Positions 40,961 to 48,200 of a stretch of 64,000 nt of DNA are shown piece after piece; the stretch's first letter is position 1, and each line of letters begins with the position of its first letter. The notes beneath the pieces are model-generated. The model saw only the letters and a list, made by a program, of their open reading frames with translations, did not search any database and had not been told where the DNA came from. Location of the stretch: the NCBI RefSeq assembly GCF_964199755.1, contig NC_133896.1:169757092-169821091 (forward strand), read 5' to 3'. Position numbers and translations under genes: made by a program. The stretch comes from Larus michahellis (taxonomy: Eukaryota > Chordata > Aves > Charadriiformes > Laridae).

Positions 40961-41194
40961 AATAAACAGCACACCCTTTCTGAATCATTCCCCGAAGCTG
41001 AAAAATCCTGTGCCAAGGCACTTCACCCTACAACAAAACGAATTAACGGGGAAAAAAGGAGGGGGCCGAGGTGGGGAGGGGGAGGTCAGCATTTACGTTT
41101 CTTTGTTTTACGTGTGGTTGTTAAATACAAATACTCTAGAGAAGGAGCTGCTGTGGCTGGCGGGGGGGCAGGGGGAGGGGAGGGGGGCTTTTTC

Positions 41195-44089
41195 TCAGAA
41201 CTGGCTGAATGTGGTCTGTTTTTCCAGCACTTCGAGGTAGTCCGGCTCTGCGTTTAGTTTTGCTTTTAGCTCCAGGTACTCGTTCCTGTTGGGCTCTACA
41301 TAGACAGTACTCGGGGGGCTGTAGAGCACCGTCTCCCGGAGCCTGCCGTCCCCCGGCCCCGGGTGCAAGTACTGGTGGGCACGCCTAAGGTCATAGTTGG
41401 GGGAGTAGGTGTAGGCGGCGGGGAGCTTGGGGTAGTCGGGGAGGGTGGAGCCGGGTGTGCCCAGCGTGGAGGAGGAGGAGTGTTTGTCGGGCTCCAAAAT
41501 GCCCCTGTAAAAGCGATCGGCGTCTTGCACCGGGGAGAGCAGCTCCTCCCGCGGCTCGATGGTGCTCACGCTGTACGCGGGGCTGCGCACGGGCGCATCC
41601 TCCCCGCCGGGGGCCGGCGGCGGCGGAGGCGGCGGGGGCGGCGGCGCCCCCCCCCCGGGTTGCAGGGGGTGGCTGCTGTAGGTGACCTTGAGCTCGTGGA
41701 GGTCCTTGTAATCCTCGCCCGCGTTGCCCTCCCGGGAGCGGTAGATGGGGTTTTTGCACATGTGGCCCAGGGGGTGCGGGATGTACTCGTAGACGTGTCC
41801 GGCGGGGGTCTTCACTTTGGGCAGCGCCGCGCCCCCCCCGCCGCCGCCTCCCCCGCCGCCGCCGCGGTGGGGCGGGTGCTGCTGAAGGTGGGGGTGGTGG
41901 TGGTGGTGGTGGTGGTGGCCGCCGCTGTAGACGCTGTACTGCATGTTGAAGGAGCTCACGTCGGAGTTGTTGGCGCTGGCGTGGTCACCCTGGCCCTTCT
42001 TGCGCCGCTTCATCACCAGGACGAAGAGCCCCGCCGCCACGAAGACGGACATGATGAAGACCAGCAGCAGGCTGAGGATCAGCACCGAGAGCGGCACCGA
42101 GGAGCTGCCGCCGCCGGCGCCGCCCGCGGGCGATGAGCCGCCCGCCGCCGCCGTGCCGTTGAGGTGCACGGTGGAGGAGGAGGGGGTGGTCCTGGCCGGC
42201 AGCTGGCCCGGGGACGGCGTGGGCGTAGAGACGACGATGTCCGAGTAGTCGGGACACAGCAGCTCTGCCCGGACAGCTCGCATGTCGCTCTGGGCAAACT
42301 TCTTAGGGGATTCGCAGATAACCTGGTCCACCAGGACACCTGTGTTGAGCTGCTCCAGCCACAGCTTCATGCCCACCACGTCGCAAGTGCAGTCCCAGGG
42401 GTTCTCGTGCAGGTCAATCTGCAGCAGGGATTTCAGCTGGTCCAGCACCCCACTCACTGGCAAGTAGGAGAAATGGTTGCTCCGCAGGCTCAGCCTGTAG
42501 AGAGACAGACCAGAAAAAATGTTCCCCGGCAAAGATCTCAGCAGATTGTTGTTCAAAAACAAGAGCTGAAGGTTGGGGACAGGTTCAAAGGTGCCCGCCT
42601 CTATCTCCCGGATGACGTTGTACTGCAGGAAGAGGTACTGCAGGCTTTGCAGCCCATAGAACAGCTCTGGGCTCAGCCGCTCGATCCGGTTCCCATTCAG
42701 GTACAGCCTTCGCAAATTAGTTAAATCCCCAAAAGCCCGGTCCTGAATGACCGAGATCCGATTATTGCCTAGATGCAGCAAATCCAGCCCAGTGGCATCC
42801 ACAAAATCTGCCCTGCGTACCAGAGCAATGTAGTTTTCCGTCAGGTACATCTTCTTAGGATTATAGGGTTTGGGCTGCAGTTCAGAAATGCTCTCAATCT
42901 TCCTCTCCTGGCAATTTACATTGAGGCCCAAGTCAGAAATCTGCAAGTTGCAAGTGCAGGCAGTGGGGCACTCCAAAGGCACCGGGGATTTGGTCTGGTA
43001 GGCAATGCTGGGGCCATAGTTGCTGTATCCCAGGTCTTTTGAGGGCAGGCGGGAGGTGGGGCGCACCCTTGTCTTGTTGGGCTGGCGGGTCCCTTTGGGG
43101 GGCTTCAAGGGGGACTTGTAAACAGCTGAAGAAGAAGTGGCCACAGAGTTGACCGAGGCCGGGGTAGTGTGGAAATACCCGGTGGTGCTCAATGGTGTCT
43201 GCGGTCTCATTTCATAATCCGAGATGAGCCTCCTGGGGCAAAGCTCCTGCTTGGAGACTTCATCCAAGTCTCGACCATGTAAGCGGAAAGGGGTCTCACA
43301 AACCACATCTCCCACCAAAGCGGAGTAGGAGATACTGTCCAGCCAATCCTTTAGAGCAATCAATTCACAAGAGCAATTCCAGGGGTTTTCCTCCAGCTGC
43401 AGCTCCACCACTTTATCCATGTGCTGCAAAAGGCCCGCATAGGGCAACAGCTTCAGCCGGTTACCCCTCAGGTCCAGGTGAGTTAAGGGCACAAAACGGA
43501 AAAGGTTATTGGGCAAACTGGAGAGGAGGTTATCATTGAGAATCAGCACCTGCAGCAAATGCAGTTTGCTGAAGGCATTGGGTTCAATGATGCTAATATA
43601 ATTATAATCGACCTGTAGGTATTCCAAACTCTCTAGCCCAAGGAAAGTGTCATCCCGTAAAAGTTCCAGCTTGTTATTGTTCAGGTGCAGCCTCCTTAAA
43701 CCTCTCAGACCATGAAAGGCCCCGGTTTCGATGTCTTGTATGTCATTGCTCCCCAGATGCAAAATTGAAGCCCCCGTGTAATTGACAAACTGGTTTGGGT
43801 ACAGCCTGTTCAAAAGGTTCCCAGACAACAAGAGGTGGTAGACAGGGAACCTTGGTGGACTGATCTCAAAAAGACTGATGATCCCTCTGTTTTCACAGCT
43901 CACTGTTAAGATGCTGTCCTTCTCCTCACAAGGACACGCATTATCACAGATTTCCCCATAATACTCGATGCTTTCTGCCCACGAAAGGACTAGCGATGTT
44001 AAAGCAAACACGATCGTCTGCAGCATCCAGATATGCATTTTTTTGTTGAGGTCCTGTTCCAAAGTTACTGTAGAGCAGCAAGCGTACAT
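41195..44089 (-). CDS. SLITRK5: SLIT and NTRK-like protein 5
   Basis: A 964-residue single-pass synaptic adhesion protein; human SLITRK5 is about 958 residues and nearly collinear. SLITRK proteins act at the neuronal surface, shaping neurite outgrowth and synapse formation through presynaptic receptor-type tyrosine phosphatases. Visible layout: signal peptide (about 22-38), LRR N-cap cysteines 48-65, first LRR block about 105-228, Cys-rich C-cap 236-286, linker 287-372, second N-cap 374-393, second LRR block about 411-556, second C-cap 564-613, Ser/Thr/Gly stalk 617-664, membrane segment 665-693, basic stop-transfer MKRRKK, cytoplasmic tail 694-964 ending in the conserved YLEVLEKQTTFSQF. The start is the ATG at 44089, whose residues align with the human N-terminus; the open frame continues upstream only through intron without an ATG. 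All coding sequence is in one exon. Lineage-specific features are a run of eight His (725-732), eleven Gly (743-753) and ten Pro (816-825). Stop is TGA. Confidence 0.98.
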   Translation of the reverse strand: MYACCSTVTLEQDLNKKMHIWMLQTIVFALTSLVLSWAESIEYYGEICDNACPCEEKDSILTVSCENRGIISLFEISPPRFPVYHLLLSGNLLNRLYPNQFVNYTGASILHLGSNDIQDIETGAFHGLRGLRRLHLNNNKLELLRDDTFLGLESLEYLQVDYNYISIIEPNAFSKLHLLQVLILNDNLLSSLPNNLFRFVPLTHLDLRGNRLKLLPYAGLLQHMDKVVELQLEENPWNCSCELIALKDWLDSISYSALVGDVVCETPFRLHGRDLDEVSKQELCPRRLISDYEMRPQTPLSTTGYFHTTPASVNSVATSSSAVYKSPLKPPKGTRQPNKTRVRPTSRLPSKDLGYSNYGPSIAYQTKSPVPLECPTACTCNLQISDLGLNVNCQERKIESISELQPKPYNPKKMYLTENYIALVRRADFVDATGLDLLHLGNNRISVIQDRAFGDLTNLRRLYLNGNRIERLSPELFYGLQSLQYLFLQYNVIREIEAGTFEPVPNLQLLFLNNNLLRSLPGNIFSGLSLYRLSLRSNHFSYLPVSGVLDQLKSLLQIDLHENPWDCTCDVVGMKLWLEQLNTGVLVDQVICESPKKFAQSDMRAVRAELLCPDYSDIVVSTPTPSPGQLPARTTPSSSTVHLNGTAAAGGSSPAGGAGGGSSSVPLSVLILSLLLVFIMSVFVAAGLFVLVMKRRKKGQGDHASANNSDVSSFNMQYSVYSGGHHHHHHHHPHLQQHPPHRGGGGGGGGGGGAALPKVKTPAGHVYEYIPHPLGHMCKNPIYRSREGNAGEDYKDLHELKVTYSSHPLQPGGGAPPPPPPPPPPAPGGEDAPVRSPAYSVSTIEPREELLSPVQDADRFYRGILEPDKHSSSSTLGTPGSTLPDYPKLPAAYTYSPNYDLRRAHQYLHPGPGDGRLRETVLYSPPSTVYVEPNRNEYLELKAKLNAEPDYLEVLEKQTTFSQF
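41250..42260. other. CpG-rich segment inside the SLITRK5 coding exon
   Basis: The part of the exon encoding the stalk, membrane segment and cytoplasmic tail is much richer in GC and CpG than the LRR-coding part (about 42400-44090). It produces long open frames on the antisense strand (for example 41363-42136) that are composition artefacts. It resembles an intragenic CpG island. Confidence 0.65.
41894..41917 (-). repeat. SLITRK5: CAC codon run encoding eight His
   Basis: Pure CAC triplets (GTG/GGT on the plus strand) encode residues 725-732. A homogeneous codon run suggests recent slippage. Confidence 0.9.
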
Positions 44090-44097
44090 TTTATTTC
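44087..44097 (-). other. SLITRK5: Start of SLITRK5 coding exon and start-codon context
   Basis: On the minus strand a pyrimidine-rich tract (about 44098-44118) ends in TTACAG, a strong 3' splice site, and the exon begins GAAATAAAATG. Only eight noncoding bases therefore precede the start codon in this exon. The ATG has A at -3 and T at +4, a moderate Kozak context. Confidence 0.8.
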
Positions 44098-44934
44098 CTG
44101 TAAGGATAAGGAGAAAAAAGAAAGTGGCATAATAGCATAGCCCCATAAAATTTAAAATGGACACAAAGTTTATATATGTCTTCAGTGGGGTAGAGAATGG
44201 ATTGTTAATCAAACAAAAAACCACCCTTCTGTCACTTCTAATTCCCACACTTCTGAAAACTGGATGACATACATTGATTAAAAGGTTGATGGGCAACTCC
44301 TAGCAAGTCAAATGCCTGCGGTGTTTAAGAAGGTGAGGTCACAGTAGGAATTGTTCCACTTCTGTTCATGTGGGGTGCATTTCAATGCTTCCTTGGATTT
44401 CTTTTTCACGACCAGCCCCATAAATATACATAAAATGGCTGTCAGTTCAGTTTCACAGTTCTAATTTAAGAGAAAAGAAGCACCATTTTACGAGGTTTCC
44501 TACCTCCCCTGTTATCCCGATCCCCGTTCCCTTCAGAACCTCCCCAGTGAACAGCGCACCAAGGTCTTCCCCTCCTTCTACCTTGATTTTTAACCGGTGG
44601 TGGAAATACCGTGGTAGGAATCCAAAGAAAAAAGCTCACTGCTGAAAACGGCAGCTTAATTCCACAGACAGAATACTGACACATTCTCCACATCACACAT
44701 TTCTTAAAACTCTTTTATGATTTTTTTTTCTATCTATACATTTACAAAGCACACATACACCCACACAGACATGCAAGCACACACATGCACCCCCAAATGA
44801 CTTTTGTGGAGGAATTCTTCAGTAATGAGATTAAATACATTAACCTCCTACTTCAGTGCACTTAACAGCTCTCTTCAGTGACAGAAATTTTGTATCTTTA
44901 CACAAGTACATAATTTTAATTGATTTTATGATCT

Positions 44935-44993
44935 CCCCCCCCCCCAGTTATATACAATGTAACAGAGCTATCGAGCAGAGGTCTTCAGTTTCT

Positions 44994-45029
<36 letters not shown>
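44935..45029. repeat. C run and CA/CG microsatellite
   Basis: An 11-base C run at 44935-44945 and a CA repeat with CG interruptions at 44993-45029, both in the inferred intron. Confidence 0.9.
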
Positions 45030-46170
45030 GCTCTTAAAGGAAATGTTTTAACCACTCACCCAAAATTTGTGAAAATTGTAAAACATGCGGATCATCTTCG
45101 GAGTCTCAGCCATATCTGACATACTGCTTATTCCCAACATTCTGCAAAACTAGCCTGGTTGAAGAGGAGAGATCTAAATAGGTCTCACGTAAATATCTCA
45201 TCGACAACACTCCAAGCATCAGAGTTACTGATTATAAGCAGCGATGGCTGTCAGTACTCTTCATCCTTTAAGGGGAAAAGACACCCAGGCTGATTGAAAG
45301 CTAAGGGGGGTGGAAGGGAAACCCTACCATTGACCTATGTCAGTAATTTAATGCCCAAATTTCACCTAGCTGGAAACAAATCCCATTTTCATTCCTTCTT
45401 GCAGTCTTTCTGACTCCTTCTGGCTTTCTTCTACTTCTGCTAGTCTAAAAGCAATATGAATAGGGAAAATAAATGCATTGTGTGTGTTGGTAGGGGAAGA
45501 CTAATAAATCATCCAGGCTTAAATGCTGGGATCTTGGAGCAGGCTTGCATTTTCTATCGTCCACCTCAGAACTCCAATCCTCATGCCACAACTCTGGTTT
45601 GAAGGAACGCATCCTAAAAACCGGCAAGTCTCAGTACTGCAAGACATCTCCTGTGGCATCTGGTTCAACGCTGCAAATCTAGCACTTGCAGCAAAGGCAG
45701 TCATGCAGCAAGAAATCGGAAGTCTCGGCGAATCTCTCTAATTCTGACCAGACGTCAATTGGATCAGAATTACTCAAAGCAAAAGGCTTCACTGCATAAA
45801 GGCAGCAGAAATCTTACTCAAAGGCATGTATCTAGCATATTCTTTCTCAGCTCGATCAGATCCATTCATCCATTAACCGACAGTTCTTCGGAGGAAAAAA
45901 AAAAAAAAAAGGCATTGAAAACCTGCCCGGTCAGTGTTAAACTCCCAGGCATTTTACAACTTTAATTCAATTATGGCTAGTAAAGGAGGCAAATACAATA
46001 TTCCCTCCCTCCTCTTTTCTCCCTTTCCCTGAAAAAAGGTGGTGGGGGGGATGGGAGGTAAAGAAAATAAAGTTGTAGCTGGCTATATGCAAGGTTGCAA
46101 TCCCGCCCTGGAAACCCCTCTGTGATGACTGCGTGCTGCTGTTCGCCAGCTCCCTACAGAGGTTCAGATT

Positions 46171-46230
46171 GGGGGGGGGGGGGGAAGAAAGGGAGGGGGG
46201 GGACGACGCGGGGGCGTGGGGGGAGGGGAG
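46171..46230 (+). repeat. G-run cluster with G-quadruplex potential
   Basis: A run of 14 G bases is followed within about 50 bases by further runs of 3 to 7 G. This is enough for intramolecular four-stranded folding on the plus strand, which is the template strand for SLITRK5. Confidence 0.65.
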
Positions 46231-46354
46231 AAGAAGAAAGGGGGTTGCATCGGGATTTCTCTTGTGTGTGTGTGTGTTGGGTTTAGGGTTTTTTTTTTTA
46301 CCCGAAGGCTTCAACCCTTAGATTACCGCACTGCATATCCGGCTCTAAGCAGCT

Positions 46355-46375
46355 TTCAGTACCGCCGACAGCAGC
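46355..46375 (+). promoter_or_regulatory. Candidate RE1/NRSE (REST) site
   Basis: The left half TTCAGTACC and right half GACAGCAGC have the spacing of the canonical 21-base RE1 element. By eye 16 of 21 positions agree with the commonly quoted consensus, including the TTCAG and GACAGC cores. REST represses neuronal genes outside the nervous system, so a site in the first intron of SLITRK5 is plausible. It is a motif reading only. Confidence 0.4.
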
Positions 46376-46472
46376 AGGCAAAGCCAGCAGCCCCAGCCGG
46401 ACACTGCCACCCAACTGAGCGGCACCCACAGTTGGGAGAAATGGCTTTCCGGGGGTGTGTGGGGGGGGGGGG

Positions 46473-46490
46473 GACGACGACGACGACGAC
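46473..46490. repeat. (GAC)6 triplet repeat
   Basis: Six GAC units directly following a G run, in the inferred intron near the donor site. Confidence 0.9.
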
Positions 46491-46620
46491 ACGACGGGGG
46501 AGGGGTCGGGGGTGGAAAGCAACAGCAAGGAAAGACCCGGCGGTGTAGGGGCGGGGGGGGGAGCGAAAGGAAGGGAGGACGAAAAGAGAGAAAGAGAGCG
46601 CGAGAAAAGTCAACCCCGGT

Positions 46621-46627
46621 ACTTACT
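46621..46627 (-). other. SLITRK5: SLITRK5 exon 1 donor splice site
   Basis: On the minus strand the sequence GGGCGAA is followed by GTAAGTACC, an almost ideal 5' splice site although the exon ends AA rather than AG. The last exon base is 46627. A weaker alternative donor (AAAGT followed by GTGAGTAC) lies upstream at about 47350-47345. Confidence 0.65.
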
Positions 46628-46652
46628 TCGCCCGAAATCTCCAGGGCCCAAG

Positions 46653-46655
46653 CAT
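46653..46655 (-). promoter_or_regulatory. Upstream ATG in ideal Kozak context (uORF 1)
   Basis: GCCACCATGC at the end of exon 1 is an ideal initiation context apart from C at +4. Across the inferred splice junction the frame runs 11 codons and ends at a TAA at 44093-44091, exactly one base before the SLITRK5 ATG. This would favour termination and reinitiation control of SLITRK5 translation, if exon 1 and the splice are as inferred. Confidence 0.45.
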
Positions 46656-46665
46656 GGTGGCAACC

Positions 46666-46668
46666 CAT
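46666..46668 (-). promoter_or_regulatory. Second upstream ATG (uORF 2, overlaps main start)
   Basis: After splicing, this ATG opens a 24-codon frame that overlaps the SLITRK5 start codon out of frame and ends with a TAA at 44067-44065. Its context (CTTCATGG) has T at -3 and G at +4, weaker than uORF 1. It would reduce initiation at the main ATG. Confidence 0.4.
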
Positions 46669-46825
46669 GAAGATGCCTACCCGCTGCGCGGGCGCCGCGC
46701 AGAGCCGCCGGGGCGGCGGCGGCGGAGGCGGCGAGTATCGCAGCGGTCGGGGAGGCTCGGTGCGGAACGCACACAAACACCCCCCGCACGCAGGAGGCGC
46801 CGAGACACCAGCGCTCGCACAGGGG

Positions 46826-46892
46826 CGCACACGCACACCACACACGCACACACCACACACACACCACACACACGCACACACTCACACACGCG
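46826..46892. repeat. CA-rich repeat in CpG island
   Basis: CACA units interrupted by CG and CCA over about 65 bases. In the inferred exon 1 it would be transcribed as a GU-rich tract. Confidence 0.85.
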
Positions 46893-47059
46893 CGGCCCCG
46901 GGCGGCCGCGGGGGCGCGCAGCCCGGCACGGCGGAGGGGGGGGTGGGGGCGGAGGGGGGGGGTGGGGGCGGCGGGGGGCGGCTGGCGGAGCGCCGCGCTC
47001 TCCCCGCCGCCGCTGAGCGCAGCGGGAAACTGGGGGGGTAGGTGGTGGGAGGGGAGCGA

Positions 47060-47092
47060 GGGCGGGGCGGTGGCTGGGGGCGGGGGGGGTTG
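47060..47092. promoter_or_regulatory. GC boxes
   Basis: GGGCGGGGCGG and GGGGGCGGGGG are Sp1/KLF-type GC boxes within the CpG island. Confidence 0.5.
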
Positions 47093-47908
47093 AGTTGGGC
47101 GGGGGGTGCGGGAGGAAGGGAGGTGGGAGGGAGGAGGGGGCGGCGGAGGGAGGGCTGCGGTCCGGGCCGGGTGTCCCCGGCTGATGGCGCGGCGGGCGGG
47201 CAGCCGGCCGTCCCCCGCTCGGTGCCGCGCACTCCGCACGCACGGTCACACACCGCCTCCGCACCCGCGCAGGCACACACATGCCGATACGAATGCCGCG
47301 CTCCCGCCCCCGCCACACCCCCCACCCCACGCACCCCGCGGCTGTACTCACACTTTCGCCGGCGCCGGCCAACTTTCTCCGCGCTCCGCCGCCGCCTCCG
47401 CTTTCCTCCACACCCTCGGGCCGTGGTGCCGGCGCCCGGCGGCCCGCGGTAGCGCAGCCGCCCCCGTCCTCCCCTTGCAGCGCTGGCTAGCCATGGCCGA
47501 GGCGGCGCGGAGCGGCGCGGAGCGGGTGGCGGGAGCCCGTGGCCCGGCGGACGCCGCTGCTCACTGTGCGGGAGGCTCCGCTGCATCCGCAGAGACCGCG
47601 GGGAAGCGGGTGGTCGCGGTGAAAGGAAGCGGCGGGTGCCCCGACAACCGGGGAACGCGGGGTGTGTGTCGGGGTCGGTTTTTTTACCCTTCCCCCTCTG
47701 CCCACCCCAGCGGCGGGGCGCGGAGGGGGGATGCAGCAGCGACAACTAAGCGACTCTGAGGATGCGCCCCTCATCCCGGCCCGGCCCGCTCCCAGAAATA
47801 AGGAAGGGGAAGCCGCGGTACCCCGGGCGGCCGCCGCCGCGGGGCTGCCTGGCCGCGGGATGCCGCCGCGGGGCGGTGCGGTGCGGTGGGGTGAGGTGCC
47901 TTCCGCCG

Positions 47909-47923
47909 CCGCCAGGTGGCAGC
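47909..47923 (+). promoter_or_regulatory. Candidate CTCF site
   Basis: CCGCCAGGTGGCAGC agrees with the core CTCF consensus at essentially every position (CCRSYAGRKGGCRSY). It is near the upstream edge of the CpG island, about 0.9 kb upstream of the GC boxes. Such sites at promoter edges can anchor chromatin loops. Confidence 0.5.
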
Positions 47924-48126
47924 GCAGGGCGGCGGATGGGTGGTGCTGCCCCCGCCGCCGGCAGCCCTGCAGGGCGGGCGGGCACCGCGGGGGTGCCGGC
48001 CTGGCGAGGGGGGTCGTCGGTGGCCACGACAGGGAGAGGCGGTGTGGGCGATGCTGCGCTGACTGCGTTCTCTTTGCTGCCGATCCGGAGAAACTGCCGT
48101 TATTCCGTTTGCATACGGAACATAGA

Positions 48127-48200
48127 GGTTGTTTGTTTTGTTGGTTTTTGGGTTTTTTGTTGTTTTGGTGTTTGGTTTTGTTGTGTTTTGTTTTTTTTTT
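48127..48200. repeat. T/G-rich low-complexity tract at island edge
   Basis: About 75 bases made almost entirely of T and G on the plus strand, marking the transition from CpG island to AT-rich DNA. Just upstream, TTCCGT and ACGGAA form a small inverted repeat around TTGCAT (48103-48120). Confidence 0.75.

Larger units (their letters stand above)
39457..41194 (-). other. SLITRK5: Probable SLITRK5 3'UTR
   Basis: This is the sequence after the SLITRK5 stop codon on the minus strand. The first canonical AATAAA in this direction is at 39462-39457, which would give a 3'UTR of about 1.7 kb. Two ATTAAA variants occur earlier (40499-40494 and 40446-40441) and could give a shorter form of about 0.7 kb. 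The region includes the (AAAAT)16 repeat, which would be transcribed as AUUUU units, and an old repeat at 40160-40317. The true end cannot be set without transcript data. Confidence 0.4.
44098..46626 (-). other. SLITRK5: Inferred SLITRK5 intron 1 (5'UTR intron)
   Basis: The intron is bounded by a strong donor GTAAGTA (46626 downward, read on the minus strand) and the acceptor TTACAG at 44098-44103. This gives 2529 bases and fits the family pattern of a noncoding first exon followed by one coding exon. Inside are a C run at 44935-44945, a CA repeat at 44993-45029, G-runs at 46171-46200 and 46461-46473, a GAC repeat at 46473-46490 and an RE1-like site at 46355-46375. No open frame in it looks coding. 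Confidence 0.7.
46627..47050 (-). other. SLITRK5: Inferred SLITRK5 noncoding exon 1 (5' end uncertain)
   Basis: The 3' boundary is set by the donor site; the 5' boundary is only a guess from the GC boxes at 47060-47092. The exon would carry a GT-rich stretch (reverse of the CA repeat at 46826-46892). Reading the minus strand from about 47279 down to 46627, the only two ATG triplets are at 46668 and 46655, both in the last 42 bases. Confidence 0.4.
46160..48065. promoter_or_regulatory. SLITRK5: CpG-island promoter of SLITRK5
   Basis: This is a roughly 1.9 kb block of very high GC and CpG density set in AT-rich surroundings, densest from about 46640 to 48060. It covers the inferred first exon and the sequence upstream of it. 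There is no TATA box in the minus-strand orientation. GC boxes (GGGCGGGGCGG type) lie at 47060-47092, so transcription may start at roughly 46900-47050. Numerous overlapping GC-rich open frames on both strands are composition artefacts. A divergent plus-strand transcript is possible but nothing in the sequence proves it. Confidence 0.75.

Noticed and set aside
41363..42724. Long plus-strand open frames antisense to SLITRK5 (257 and 186 codons)
   Set aside because: They mirror the GC-rich coding sequence and have Val/Gly/Arg-rich composition without domains.
44090..44296. In-frame open extension of 69 codons upstream of the SLITRK5 ATG
   Set aside because: It begins at TTG, contains the splice acceptor and intron sequence, and has no counterpart in SLITRK proteins. 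The ATG at 44089 aligns with the known N-terminus.
46278..46300. Telomere-like GGGTTTAGGG
   Set aside because: A single isolated occurrence next to T and GT runs; no array.
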